From the NCBI RefSeq assembly GCF_000372725.1, contig NW_005199770.1:924476-988475 (forward strand): DNA of 64,000 bases. Reading direction: 5' to 3'. The notes under the pieces were generated by a model. It saw nothing but the letters and a program-made list of their open reading frames with translations, ran no database searches and had not been told where the DNA came from. Within the stretch, counting starts at the first letter, position 1. Every line of letters begins with the position of its first letter. Positions 10,141-20,700 of this stretch are shown one piece after another. The translations under genes were made by a program, and so were the position numbers. The DNA is from Emiliania huxleyi CCMP1516. Its lineage: Eukaryota; Haptophyta; Isochrysidales; Noelaerhabdaceae.

Positions 10141-11367
10141 ATGTGCACGCACTTGCTGCTGCTCGCATCGGGCCTGCTACTCCACCCACTCAATCCTCTC
10201 CGCAATGCTGGGACACGCACGCGACAGCATCCACACATCGCAGCCTGTGACGACGGAGGTGGCAACACCTTGGCAGCGCACGCATTGAAGAAGCATGCGG
10301 GCGTGAAGGGTGCCGAGTATAACCCAGAGTGGGAGCCCGATGGAATCGAAGGGGGTGTCGACACGCACGCACTACCGTGGATCCCTCTGGTGACAATGCC
10401 AGGCTGCTCCTTCAAGCCGCTGCGTGCAAGCCGCGAGACAGGCCACTTCACGATCGTGGTGAGGCAGCCTAAGGGGGTGACACAGCCTCGGCAAGTGCTT
10501 CTTGGCGCGCAGGACATGTTTATCTTGTCAGGAAAGCTATCTTACGGCGCTGGCCCCATGAAGGGAGAGGTTGGGCCAGGAGTGTGGGGCTACGCTCCGG
10601 CTGGAGCAGCAATTGAGGGCGTCGCCGCAGTCGAGGACACCGAGTACCTGGCCACGTACTACGGCGGGGCTGCATTCCTAGATGGCAAGGGAGCCGTGAG
10701 TGGCTTGCTCACAGGCGTTGACGTCATGGCGGCGGCTTACAAGCGAGGCGTGCCACTCGTGCCACTATCGCTAGAGGACGCGATGGGAGAAAAGCCAACG
10801 CCATACGCTGGCAGCGCTGAGCCACTGGCTTGCGATGATAGCCAGGCTGCTTGGGATCGGGTGGCCAAGGCTGAAGTGCCCATCGTGGAAAAGCTTACCA
10901 ATCCGCACTGGGTGGATACAAATGCCTTGCCCTGGATCTGCAACCCGGAGGCGCCCGATATCGCATTGAAGATCATGCGCATCAGCTCGGAGACAGGCAC
11001 CGTGTCGATGATCGTACGGCAGAACGGCCAGGCGCCACCGCACTACCACCTGGGACCCGCTGACTTTTTCGTCACCCACGGACGGATCGGCTACCGAGCT
11101 GGCCCCGCCGAGGGCTTCGGCCCGGGCACCTACTTTTGGGAGCCTGCGGGCGCGCGTCACGAGGCGACTCAGCGCGTGACGGACGAGGATCTCATCTACA
11201 CGTCAAACGTCTACGGCCCCATCCAGTTTGACAGCGGCATCGGCACCCCAGTTGAACTTGTCCAGTCCTGGATGCAGTACCTCGAGGCGGCGAAAGCGTT
11301 CAACTCACCACTGTTGGCGAGCACTTGGCCCAACGATGCCACGACTCTGCTGGCACCCGCGATGTGA
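10141..11367 (+). CDS. Double-cupin (ChrR / dihydroxyacetophenone-dioxygenase-like) protein
   Basis: Two homologous cupin repeats: VDTHALPWIPLVTMPGCSFKPLRASRET and, about 190 residues later, VDTNALPWICNPEAPDIALKIMRISSET. The second repeat has a plausible metal site (APPHYHLGPADFFVTHGRIGYRAG ... GARHEAT); in the first the His pair is replaced (VTQPRQVLLGAQDMFILSG), so only one domain seems able to bind metal. The family includes 2,4'-dihydroxyacetophenone dioxygenase and ChrR-type cupins. Intronless. The 409-residue length is from ATG 10141; the first about 45 residues are hydrophobic/basic and could be a targeting peptide. Paired head-to-head with the amidohydrolase. Confidence 0.75.
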   Translation: MCTHLLLLASGLLLHPLNPLRNAGTRTRQHPHIAACDDGGGNTLAAHALKKHAGVKGAEYNPEWEPDGIEGGVDTHALPWIPLVTMPGCSFKPLRASRETGHFTIVVRQPKGVTQPRQVLLGAQDMFILSGKLSYGAGPMKGEVGPGVWGYAPAGAAIEGVAAVEDTEYLATYYGGAAFLDGKGAVSGLLTGVDVMAAAYKRGVPLVPLSLEDAMGEKPTPYAGSAEPLACDDSQAAWDRVAKAEVPIVEKLTNPHWVDTNALPWICNPEAPDIALKIMRISSETGTVSMIVRQNGQAPPHYHLGPADFFVTHGRIGYRAGPAEGFGPGTYFWEPAGARHEATQRVTDEDLIYTSNVYGPIQFDSGIGTPVELVQSWMQYLEAAKAFNSPLLASTWPNDATTLLAPAM

Positions 11368-11754
11368 ATGCGCTTTGGACGGCTTCACCTGCGCTCTCGG
11401 TGGCCTGGCGAGTCGCCTCGTCCGAGATCGTCCGTGATGCTGTCACGCGGAAGAACGCATGCGGCGCGGCAAAACGCAAGCCGTAATTTGAGAGATTGCA
11501 TCCAACCTTTCGACAAGCTCGAGAGCAGGCTGCGGTGACTCGCTGCCATTTACCACCCTCCTCATGTATTTACTTATATTATTTCTATTTGACTCATGCA
11601 GAACGCTCACTGGGGGGTTATGGTCCTGCCGGCCGCTTTTTTTCGTACCGCACCAGGCAAATGATTGAACCCAGAGCGTGCCGCGTTAACTCACGCCTTG
11701 CACCCGGCCGCGCATCCCGCGCATCCGCGGTCCACGCCGCTGGGTTATGCCGAC

Positions 11755-12888
11755 ATGTGGCCAAAGGTCTGGAGCGCGATGCTCTCGTGCAAGATTGGAG
11801 CCAACGGCAGCTGCGGTGCAGGGATGGAGAGCGCCTCATTCTATTACGACAGTCAGGCAACGGCGCTTCGGCAGCGGCTGAACTCGTCGCTGCTCGTGTA
11901 CTGGCTCGAGGGGCACGGTGAAAGCCGTAGGCTCTACTCGCAGTATGTCGACGATTGCAGACCCATGCCGCTCAACTTCACGTTCGGTCAACTCGTCGAC
12001 TTTAGCTGGATGGCCCGAGCGACACGCCGCGGGGCACACACTCTCTTCTACTCCGACACGGCCGCAGCAACGAATTACTCCGTGACGTTGGATCCAACAA
12101 CCGAGCTCCCCGCACAGCTCGACGTTCTTCCGTGGGTGCATCTTCCAGGGACGCCGAGGATGACTCCGCAGGTTCGCCGATGGAGCTTCACTTCGGCGAT
12201 TGCAGGCGCTGCTCAGTCCGCGACAATGTGGACCGTCCCTCGGCCCGGTTGCCTGGACCCGCTGCCCCCGTGTGACGGCGGACGCCTAAAGCAGCGGACC
12301 AACGTCTACCTTGCACACCCGCACCAATATGTCGACATCGACGACCAGGACTCAGGCGATGCTCGCGGTGACGTCGCCTTCCTGTGCCCAGACCTGACGA
12401 GCGGAGAGAAGGAATCGAACGGTTACGACACGGTCTCGGAGTGGGAGGTCGAAATGGACCCCCGATGGGGACAGTACAGACAGTGCAACGGCTACCCCGG
12501 CCTGTGCATTGGACTGGAGCGGCTTTTCGTGGGCAGGCAGATCCCTTTTGGGGACCCTGATCTTCCGCTCTCGGGGCAGTGCTCGCCGCATGCCGCCCGC
12601 GGCTCGTGGTTCAGTCACCCGGCCAGCGGGCGCTGCCCATCGGCGACTTCTTCCGCTAACTGCTCGTGGAGGCCGGTCCGGCGCGTCAAGTCCATCTCGA
12701 TTGACTGCCTTCGGAAGCTCGGGTTCGTCGCCGCGTGCAGAAACGACCTCGCCGAGCACGGCGCCCTGCGCTTCAAGGAGTGGATCTACAACCGCAGCCT
12801 CCCAATCTTTGAGGCTGCCTTCGCCTCGGACGTGCCCCTCCACGGGGGGTGCCCGCCGATGGCGATGGCCGATGCGGAGAGTTTTTAG
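11755..12888 (+). CDS. Hypothetical cysteine-containing protein
   Basis: An open frame of about 378 residues from ATG 11755 (GYAD-MWPKVWSAMLSC) to TAG. It is rich in Cys, Trp, Tyr and Asp with N-glycosylation sequons (NSSL, NFTF, NYSV, NRSL), so probably a luminal or extracellular protein. A preceding exon with the signal sequence may exist: ATG 11661 opens another frame just upstream. No domain recognised. The stop lies just before a MITE; the 3' end is sharp at the element. Confidence 0.5.
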   Translation: MWPKVWSAMLSCKIGANGSCGAGMESASFYYDSQATALRQRLNSSLLVYWLEGHGESRRLYSQYVDDCRPMPLNFTFGQLVDFSWMARATRRGAHTLFYSDTAAATNYSVTLDPTTELPAQLDVLPWVHLPGTPRMTPQVRRWSFTSAIAGAAQSATMWTVPRPGCLDPLPPCDGGRLKQRTNVYLAHPHQYVDIDDQDSGDARGDVAFLCPDLTSGEKESNGYDTVSEWEVEMDPRWGQYRQCNGYPGLCIGLERLFVGRQIPFGDPDLPLSGQCSPHAARGSWFSHPASGRCPSATSSANCSWRPVRRVKSISIDCLRKLGFVAACRNDLAEHGALRFKEWIYNRSLPIFEAAFASDVPLHGGCPPMAMADAESF

Positions 12889-12923
12889 GTTTTGGTTTGT
12901 TAGCAAAAAGCGAGAGACGCAGC

Positions 12924-13290
12924 CAGTGCTTGCCATTTACTGGTATAGCCCACCAGAACAATCAAACACTCTACGGCCAAAACAATCAAACGGTGGTAAG
13001 ATTTACCCGGACTTCTGAGGCAAAATCTGACAAACGAATCGGAGAAATCGGCAAAATACCGGGGGTATTTCCCAGGTATACCCGGGGTTTTCTAGGTATA
13101 CCCGCAAAATACCCGGTATTTTGCCGATTTTGCTGAATTTGGCGGCAAACCAGCCTCAGACTGTGGCTCAGACTCGGCTCAGAGCTCGAAAAATTGATGA
13201 TTCCACGGAGTTTCGTATTTTACCATACCACTCTCTGCGAATCAAATAAGTGGTCAATACCACTCATTTACCAGTAAATGGCAAGCACTG
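12924..13290. mobile_element. hAT-type MITE with perfect terminal repeats
   Basis: A 367-bp element with perfect 22-bp terminal inverted repeats beginning CAGTGCTTGCCATTTACTGG, bounded by 8-bp target-site duplications GACGCAGC (12916-12923 and 13291-13298). An 8-bp duplication and CAGTG ends are the hallmarks of hAT transposons. It has no transposase. Inside is a hairpin: AAATCGGCAAAATACCGGG at 13045-13063 and its reverse complement at 13112-13130, enclosing two GGTATACCC units. A related core lies at 21541-21750 and a degenerate one near 62795. Confidence 0.85.
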
Positions 13291-13570
13291 GACGCAGCGC
13301 TCACACAAAATCACGTCTTTGATCGCGTTTCCGCTGAAATTAGTGTCCTGCTGTTGGCCGGACGCTCGGGATCGGGTTACGGGCTAGAGAGCCCTAGCCC
13401 CGGGGGTGCGCGGTCGCAGGGCCATAACACGTCTCCGAGGGATGGTTCCGTGTACCGGTCACCCCTAACTGCCCTCCCCGAACACCCCAGCCCGACTTCT
13501 TGTTTTTCGCCGCCGCCGCCAGCCCCGGTGGCCGACGACGAGCCGTTACCCGAAGGGTGGGCTCACGACG

Positions 13571-14006
13571 ATGCTGAGACTGGCCCGCGCACCACTAGCT
13601 CGTCAGATGTTCTCCCTGTGCCGCTCTCGGCCGCTACCTGCAGCACGCGGCCTGGCCTCGTCAGCACCGGCCTGCTCGCGGTCGCTCGCGCGAGGCTTCC
13701 GCTCGCCTGCATGGCTGCGGACCGAGCCGCGGCTCCGGGCCGAGCCGCGGCACCGCCTGCTGCGCGTCCGTGTCCGCTCGCTCGCCACAGGCCGCGACCC
13801 GTACACGGTGCTTGGAGTCTCGCGGTCGGCCAGCGCTGGAGAGCTTAAGAAAGCGTACTTTGCGCTCGCAAAGCAGTACCACCCTGACGTCAACAAGGCG
13901 CCGACCGCCGCGGCACGCTTCCGCGAGATCTCAGAGGCGTACGACCTGCTGCGCGACCCAGCGAGCCGCTCGGAGTACGACCGCTACGGCAGCGCGGCGG
14001 GCGCAG

Positions 14007-14039
<33 letters not shown>

Positions 14040-15027
14040 CCGCCGGGCGGAGGAGGCAGGCGTCGCAAGGGCCGAGCTATACTTCGGGCGGACAGGCAGC
14101 CTCCTAGACACTGTCCCAGACACTCTCCTCCTAGACGCTTCAAGCGGGCCGCTGCAAGAGGAGGACCCGCTCGACCATCGACCCGCGCCCGCAGGACCCG
14201 TATGCCGACCTGTTTGCGTCGGTGTGGCGCGAGCTCGGCGTGGCGGACATCGAGAGCTACATCGACCGCGTCGGGGTCGAGCTGCGCGAGGCGATGCAGG
14301 AGGCGGCGACAGGCGAGTGTAGTGCAGCGCACATAGCCCCCGATGTGATCCTCGACGAGAAGAGAGAGAGAGAGGGAAGGGGAGCGAGAGATCACCGACG
14401 GCCACTGCAGCGAGCGACGAGGCCCTCCCCCTCCTCGAGAAGGCCCCCACCACCCCACTCGCAGGCAGAGGCCTCGAGCGGGCGCGCGCCTTTGCGTCGG
14501 AGCACCGCGGGCTGGTCCTCTCCACGGTCGTGCCGCTCGCCATCGTCCTCCGCTACCCGGCACGACTGCTGTCAACGCAGCGGCGGCTCAGCGTGACGCG
14601 TCCATGACGCGTCCACGGTCCCGCCCTCAGGCCGCTGGCGTGGCGGTCATGCGGCTGCTCGGCCCCGCGTTCGTGCTCTCCTCCCGCTTGCTCCCTCCGC
14701 GCATGCAGTGGTCGCCAGCCGTCGCGCTCTCTCTCGGCACCGGCGCCTCCGCCTCTCGTCCACCACGCAGCGCCTCTCCCTGCAGGTACCTCTGGTCGCG
14801 GCTCTGGATCGGCGCCGTGCTTTCGGCAGAGCGGGCCGCAAAGCAGGCGCCTGGCGGTAGAGTCGCGAGGAGCCGCGGCGCTACTCCCGGGGGCGAGAGC
14901 CCGAGCCCTGATGTCCGCCCCTCTCGCGGCGCAGGTTGGTCGCGCGATGGGGTCGGCTGGGGGCGAGAAAGGAGGCGGGCGTGGAAAGGAGGAGTCCCGC
15001 CGGGGAGGTGGTCGATTTCGCAAGTGA
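13571..15027 (+). CDS. Membrane-anchored DnaJ (Hsp40) protein, six exons
   Basis: Exons 13571-14095, 14195-14312, 14411-14559, 14631-14689, 14786-14846, 14935-15027; 334 residues. A long Arg/Ala-rich N-terminus suggests mitochondrial or plastid import. J domain about residues 76-140 with HPDVNK (HPD at 104-106), followed by a poly-Gln run (about 10 Q), then a short linker and a hydrophobic segment ([16 protein letters not shown] continuing [14 protein letters not shown]). The tail is Gly/Arg/Lys rich. It should recruit an Hsp70 to an organelle membrane. All five introns are GC-AG (71-99 nt). Exon 1-2 certain; the later ones rest on frame and hydropathy. Confidence 0.75.
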
Positions 15028-15439
15028 TAGGTTGCAACATGTCCCATTGTGCACGTTGATTGGTGTTCCACTCCGTAACAGTAAAAAAACACGGTGTGAG
15101 AGAGGGCGAGAACAGACTGTGCGGTGTAAGCCGACGCGGGCTCTCTATCCAGCGCATGGAGCATATCCATGTGCGCTACACTACTACAATCTACAGGCGA
15201 GCCAGAGTCGTGCACGCGGCACGCGCTAGGCTCCGAGACGAGTTTCATACCCACTCGAGCCGCTCAGAGATGCAGCGGTTGTATGCGCTGCCGCGCAACC
15301 CCAGAGCCGCCACATCCTCGGGCGTCAGCTCGTCGGGTGCCCCCTCGGCGCGGGCGAGCTGCAGGCCGGAGTACTCTGGGGGCGCGCTCCCGATCAGGCC
15401 TTGCAGCTGCGAGCGCAAGGCAGGGAGAGGGGTTGGAAG
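15028..15439. other. Convergent intergenic region
   Basis: Space between the DnaJ stop and the stop of the minus-strand gene ending at 15440. Short frames here have no domain. Nothing further seen. Confidence 0.4.
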
Positions 15440-16113
15440 CTAGCCGTGCAATAGTGTCTTGCGCGGCGGGCGGCGCTGGACCTCCCGGCTGAGCATCGGG
15501 AGCGGCCGCGAGCCGGGGCGGCACATGAGCACGTGCGAGCGGAGCGCCGCGCTCTGACGCACGAACTCGACCAGCCACTGCCTTCCCTCGAGCTCGCCGC
15601 ACAACCGGACGCCCTCCCCAACCTCCTCCAGCTCCAGGTCCTCGACGTCGCCTATGAGAGCGAGACGCACGACGAGTCCGCGCCTCCCCCGTGGCCCCGC
15701 CGCAAAGCCCACCCCTCGCTCACCGTCGTCGTGGCAGACGCGGTACAGCGCTGCGTCGCCGGACGCCTCGTCCGCCGGCAGCCACGCCGACACCGTGCCT
15801 TTTGCGACGGTCCGGCCGAAGCGACGAGCGACGCGCCGCCCGACCAGCGACGAGCCCTCCCGCTGCCAGCCCTGCTCTAGAGGCAGCCGCTCGGGCGGCG
15901 GCGGCGAGACGCCGCCCCCTCCCCCCGCCGCCGCCGACCCGGCTTGCGACGGCGGCGGCGGCGGGGCGCGGCGGCGGCGGCAGCGGCCCTCGAGGAGGTA
16001 CTCGCCGAGCGCGAGCTCGTCGCTGTGTGAGGAGGCGAGGCCGACGCGGTCGTGGTAGGCGAGGGCGTGCTCCACGTACCCCGCGCCGCCCTCGCCCGCG
16101 CCGCCCTCGCCCG

Positions 16114-16148
<35 letters not shown>

Positions 16149-16300
16149 CCGCTGACCGCGTCTGCGCGCGCGAGCTCGCCGAGCCGCCTCCGCCACGCCG
16201 CGGTGCTCGCAAGCAGCCCCGCGTCCGGGTGCCAGAGCACGCCGCGCAGCCGCTTTCGCTTCGCCGCCGCGGTCGCCGCAGCAGCTCGCCGCGGGCGGCG

Positions 16301-16334
<34 letters not shown>

Positions 16335-17335
16335 CCGCAACTCTCGCCGCCGCCGCCCTCGCCACCGCCTCGCCGTTGGCGCGCGCACAAGCCCTGCTTG
16401 GGCGCGTCGGGCTCGTCGTCGCAGACGGCGTAGAAGGTGAGGCCGAGGGAGGCGGCCGGGGAGGCGGCCGGGGACGCGGCCGCGTGCTCGTCGGAGCCTG
16501 CGCACATGTCTCTCAGCAGCAGGCTCAGCTCCGCCGCCTGCGAGGCGAGGTTATCGTGCACGTCGCAAGCGACCACGACATGACCCGCCTACAGAACACA
16601 CGCGCGGTCGAGGTGAGGCGGCGTGGATTGGCCGCCCGGTCGCCGCCGCGCCGCTCCACGCGCCCACTCCTCGCGCCACGCGATCACCGGCACCGTCCGC
16701 AGCAGCACCGGCAGGAAGGGCGACGCTCCGGCGTCGCACGCCTCGACGACGAGCGAGCCGTGTCCGCGAAGGGCCGCGCGCCAGTACCGCTCGAGCGCCG
16801 CGCGGTGCGACTCGCAGATGGAGCCGTGTGTGTGGACGAGGAAGCAGTCGGCGGCCCTCGCGCGCGAGCGCGTCTGCACCAGGTCCGCCACGCAGCGCGC
16901 GTACCACGCCGGGCCGTGCCGGCCGCTCTTGCCGCTAAAGGACTCGACGAAGCCGCACCCCTTCGGCCAGACAAAGGCGAGCGACCAGAGGATGGGCGCG
17001 TCACGCAGCGAGGAAGGCAGCTCGACCGACGCGTGCGGCGGCGGCGGCTGTTTTGACGGGGGAGGCTGCGACGGCTGTTTTGACGGCGGCAGCTGCGGCT
17101 GCGGCGGCTGCGGCGGCTGCGGCTGTGACGGCTGCGATTGCGGCGGCTGCGGAGGTTCGTGCCGGAGGTTCTCCAGCTTCAAAGAAAAGACGCGGCCGTC
17201 GGCACACTGCACGTTGAAGCGACCGGCACTCGCTGCCTCTCCCGTGACGATGACAGCGACGCCGTTCAGCTCGGGCCGCTTCGTGACGCCGGCGATGATG
17301 ACGCGATCGCCGGTGAAGAGTGCGGCGGTGGTCAT
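15440..17335 (-). CDS. Hypothetical protein with SH3/Tudor-like modules and low-complexity inserts
   Basis: Two exons, 17335-16655 and 16588-15440, joined by a 66-nt GC-AG intron; 609 residues. The N-terminus FTGDRVIIAGVTKRPELNGV ... GRFNVQCADGRVFSLKLENL is the small beta-barrel (LNG-type SH3/KOW-like) module common in algal proteins. It is followed by a Pro/Gln tract, then a domain with ILWSLAFVWPKGCGF and CFLVHTHGSICESH. The second exon has Gly/Glu repeats and a Tudor-like block VGRRVARRFGRTVAKGTVSAW ... YRVCHDDGERG. The partner is unknown; chromatin or ubiquitin-type reader functions are possible but not shown. Confidence 0.55.
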
Positions 17336-17732
17336 CTGCAGGTAGACGCCGGCGGGAGGCAGCCTCCGTTGACCGTTGACCGACCGTTGACCGATCGTGA
17401 ATGTGTCGCTGCGCGCGCGCGCACGCGCATGTTTTTCTTTTTCTCCGGCTTGCCCCCGCCACTTGCCCCCGAAGGAAGGCAGGGGCGTCTGATTCAGAGC
17501 GTAGATATGCGTCTCACGCTCCCGACGGATCATCCTGTCCGATGCCGGGTGTTCGCGCTCTCTGTGGGCTCGCGCGTGGTCCCCCTGCACCTCCCACTGA
17601 GGGGCCCTCGTGTGCGGTCTGTGAGTGGGTGCTCTCGTCTGGGTGCGCTCACACCAGGCACCACTGCAGATGTCTTTCGTGATTTGGTTCACAAGGGTTG
17701 CACGTGACGCGAGCACGTTCCCGAGACTAGGA
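17336..17732. other. Region upstream of 17335 gene and downstream of E1 gene
   Basis: GC-rich spacer between the start of the SH3-like gene (minus) and the stop of the E1 dehydrogenase gene (minus). It contains a triplicated GTTGACC-type motif (GTTGACCGTTGACCGACCGT near 17367-17395) close to the presumed start of the downstream gene. No coding evidence. Confidence 0.4.
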
Positions 17733-20700
17733 CTACTGGTCAAACCCCGGCCGCTGCACGACCGCTAGGCACGCCTCCGCGATCTGGGCCGCACCCGGTA
17801 TACACGCCTTCTCGAGCGCTGCGTTGTAGGGCAGGGGGCAATCGCGGCCCGCCACGATGGTGATCGGCGCGTCGAGGTAGTCGAAAGCCTTCTCCTGCAC
17901 AACACTGAGGAGCTCGCCGCCCCAGCCGCCGCGGCGGGGCGCCTCGTGCGCGATGACGAGCCTGCTTGTCCGCTGGACGCTGTCGAGGATGGTGGCCTCA
18001 TCGAGCGGCCACAGCGTGCGCGGGTCGATAACCTCGACGGACACCGGCTGCTCCTTGCGCGCGGCGAGGCGGCCGGCGGCCTTGAGCGCCTCGTGCACCA
18101 TGTTGGACGTCGCGACGAGCGTCACGTCGGTCCCCTCGCGCAGAATGGACGCGACGCCGAGCGGCACCTCGTAGTCGCCGTCCGGCACGTGGCTACGCGG
18201 CAGCTGGTACCTGTTCACAGCCAACGCGTGAAGAGGCGCCGGCCGAAGCAGCAGAAGGCGAGGAGGAGGGCCAGCCGCGTACAGATTCTTGTGCTCGAGA
18301 AAGATGACGGGGTTGGGGTCACGCACAGCCGCGAGCAAGAGCCCCTTCGCGTCGTGTGGCGTCGACGGCATCACGACCTTGAGGCCCGGCACTGCGGTGA
18401 ACCACGCCTCGAGGGACTGCGAGTGCTGCGCCGACAGGCGGTGCCCCCCGCCCTGCGGCCCGCGGATCACGATGGGCATGCTGACGCTCCGCCCCTCTGC
18501 GTCGCGCTGCGCCTGATTAATGAATCATTAATTAAGTTACTCGTTAATTATTAGTCCGGCCCTCTGCGTCGCGCTGCGCCTCGCCGCCGAGCATCAGGCG
18601 CCACTTGGCCGCCTGGCAAGGCGCGCGAGGGGGGGGGGGGGGGGCAGGTACAGGCGGGGGGCTGCGGGGACATGACCCGTCCCGAGGAGGCAGGGGGGAG
18701 GGTTAGGGGGGGGGACCTGGTTGACCACCTTTTCCATCATTAGCGGGACCATGTCCATGATCTGCACCTCCACAATCGGCACCACCAGGCCGGTCGCCGC
18801 CGCGCCCACGGCACACCCGCCGATGCACGCCTCGCTGATGGGCGTCTCGATGACGCGCCGCGCCCCAAACTCGCTCGACAAGCCGGCAGTGCACTGAAAG
18901 ACGCCCCCCATCTCGCCGATGTCCTCCCCCATCACGACGACGCGAGGGTCCGAGCGCAGCGCGACCGCATGCGCCTCGGCGATCGCCTCGGAGAAGCTGC
19001 GCTCGCGCGCCCCGCTCGGAGGTTGAGGGGGCGCGGCGGCGGCGGCGGCGGCGTGCCTCGGCGGCGAAAAGCTCGGCGGCGAAAAGACGGCCGCATCCAG
19101 GTCAGCGAGGCCCGGCTCCGGGCTCGCGCGTGCAAACGTCTCGGCGGCGTCCACCGCGGCAGCAGCGCGCGCGGTGAGGGCGTCGATGGCGCGCAGCGTG
19201 CTTTCCTCGCCGCCGAGGCGGGCGAGGCGGCCGCGCAGCACGAAGAGCGGGTCCTTGAGGGAGCAGAGACCGCGGGTGTCACTAGCTGTGTACGCCTCTC
19301 GGCATCTCCAGGGAGCCGGACTCCGCCGGCCAATCCAAGCTAGTCTCTCGTGCTAGTCTCTTGTCTCATCTGGAGCCGCTCCTTGCGCCGGATCTCGCGG
19401 TCGTCATCGGAGAGGGTGCTCTCGGGCAGGTTTTGGCCGACGTTGTGCGAGCCGTGCCGAAAGGTGAGCGCCTGGTCGTGACACGGTCTGTTGTTGTGTG
19501 GAGCGACGTAGCCGCACCGCGATCTCGGCCATCTCGCCCGCGGGGTGTGCGCGCCTCTACGACGCTCGGCCCCTTGCCCGCGCGCGCCTCGCCGATGCAG
19601 TAGGCGGCCGCCTCGCGGACGGCGACCTGTGAAGGCAGACAAGTGTGACGGAAGCAAAGAGGTGCGACAGCGCCCGCCTCGAGGACGGCGAGCCACGTCG
19701 GAGCCGTCCACGCAGAGCCTGCGGAAAAGAATGTGCGACCCTGAGTACCTTCGCACGACATAACCAGGAGCAGCAGCAGGGGGGCGAGGGGGGCCGGAGG
19801 GGCGACGTGGATAACGGCGAGTGTACCACCACTAAGCTCGCAGGGCGGGGACTCTCCACGACCCCTGCACTAAGCTCGCAGGGCGGGGACCCCGCTCCTC
19901 TAGCCACTGCCGTCCGTGCTTCTGCGCAAGAGAAGCCTGCGGTCCGTTGGCAGCGCGTCCCCGTAGCCCTGTGCGCGAGGCAGCACCTTGCCCATCTCGT
20001 CCGACGCCATGACGTCCATGATGTCGGTGGACAGACCCACCTGCGGCACGCCATGCGCACGGCGGAGCCCGTCGCACAGCTGGGGGGTGTTGCTCTGGCG
20101 AGGTGCTCTGCGGGAGCAGTGGAATGTCTTCGGCCTGGTTGTTCTCACAGAAGAAGACGACGGGCAGCCGCCACACGGCTGCCATGTTGAGCGCCTGAGG
20201 CAACGCGGGAGGGGCGGCGGTGAGACCTGGCGGTGGTCAAACTGCAACAAAGCACAACTATCTAGAGAGCTCAAGTAGTCCGGAGGTGAGAGGCGGCAAT
20301 CGGCGGCGCTAGGGTGGCATTGGCGCTGGTGCTGGTGAAGACGCCTCGTGAAAGAGGCCCTGGTTGGAGGCGCCGTCGCCAAAGAAAGCGACGGCGACGC
20401 GACCCTTCCCCTCGTACTTGGCGGCGAGTCCCGCACCGCACCCCAGCGCCAGACTCGCGCCGACGACGCCGTTCGCGCCCAGCACACCTTTCGATAGGTC
20501 GGCGAGGTGCATACTGCCGCCCATGCCGCCGCAGTAGCCGTCCCTGCGGCCGCCGAGCTCGGCCAGGCAGCGGCCCATGTCGGCGCCCTTTGCAAGCACA
20601 TGGCCGTGGCCGCGGTGGTGGGAGAGGACAAAGTCGCGCTCGGTCAGCAGGCCTCCTCCACATACTCCCACGGCGGTCGCCTCCTGCCCCTCGCAAGAAT

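Noticed and set aside
13049-13130. GGTATACCC units considered as a regulatory operator array
   Set aside because: They lie inside a MITE with intact ends and recur with its core, so transposon ancestry explains them.
16052-17056. Plus-strand open frame of 334 codons
   Set aside because: Antisense of the SH3-like gene and its Gly/Glu repeats; no start or family match.
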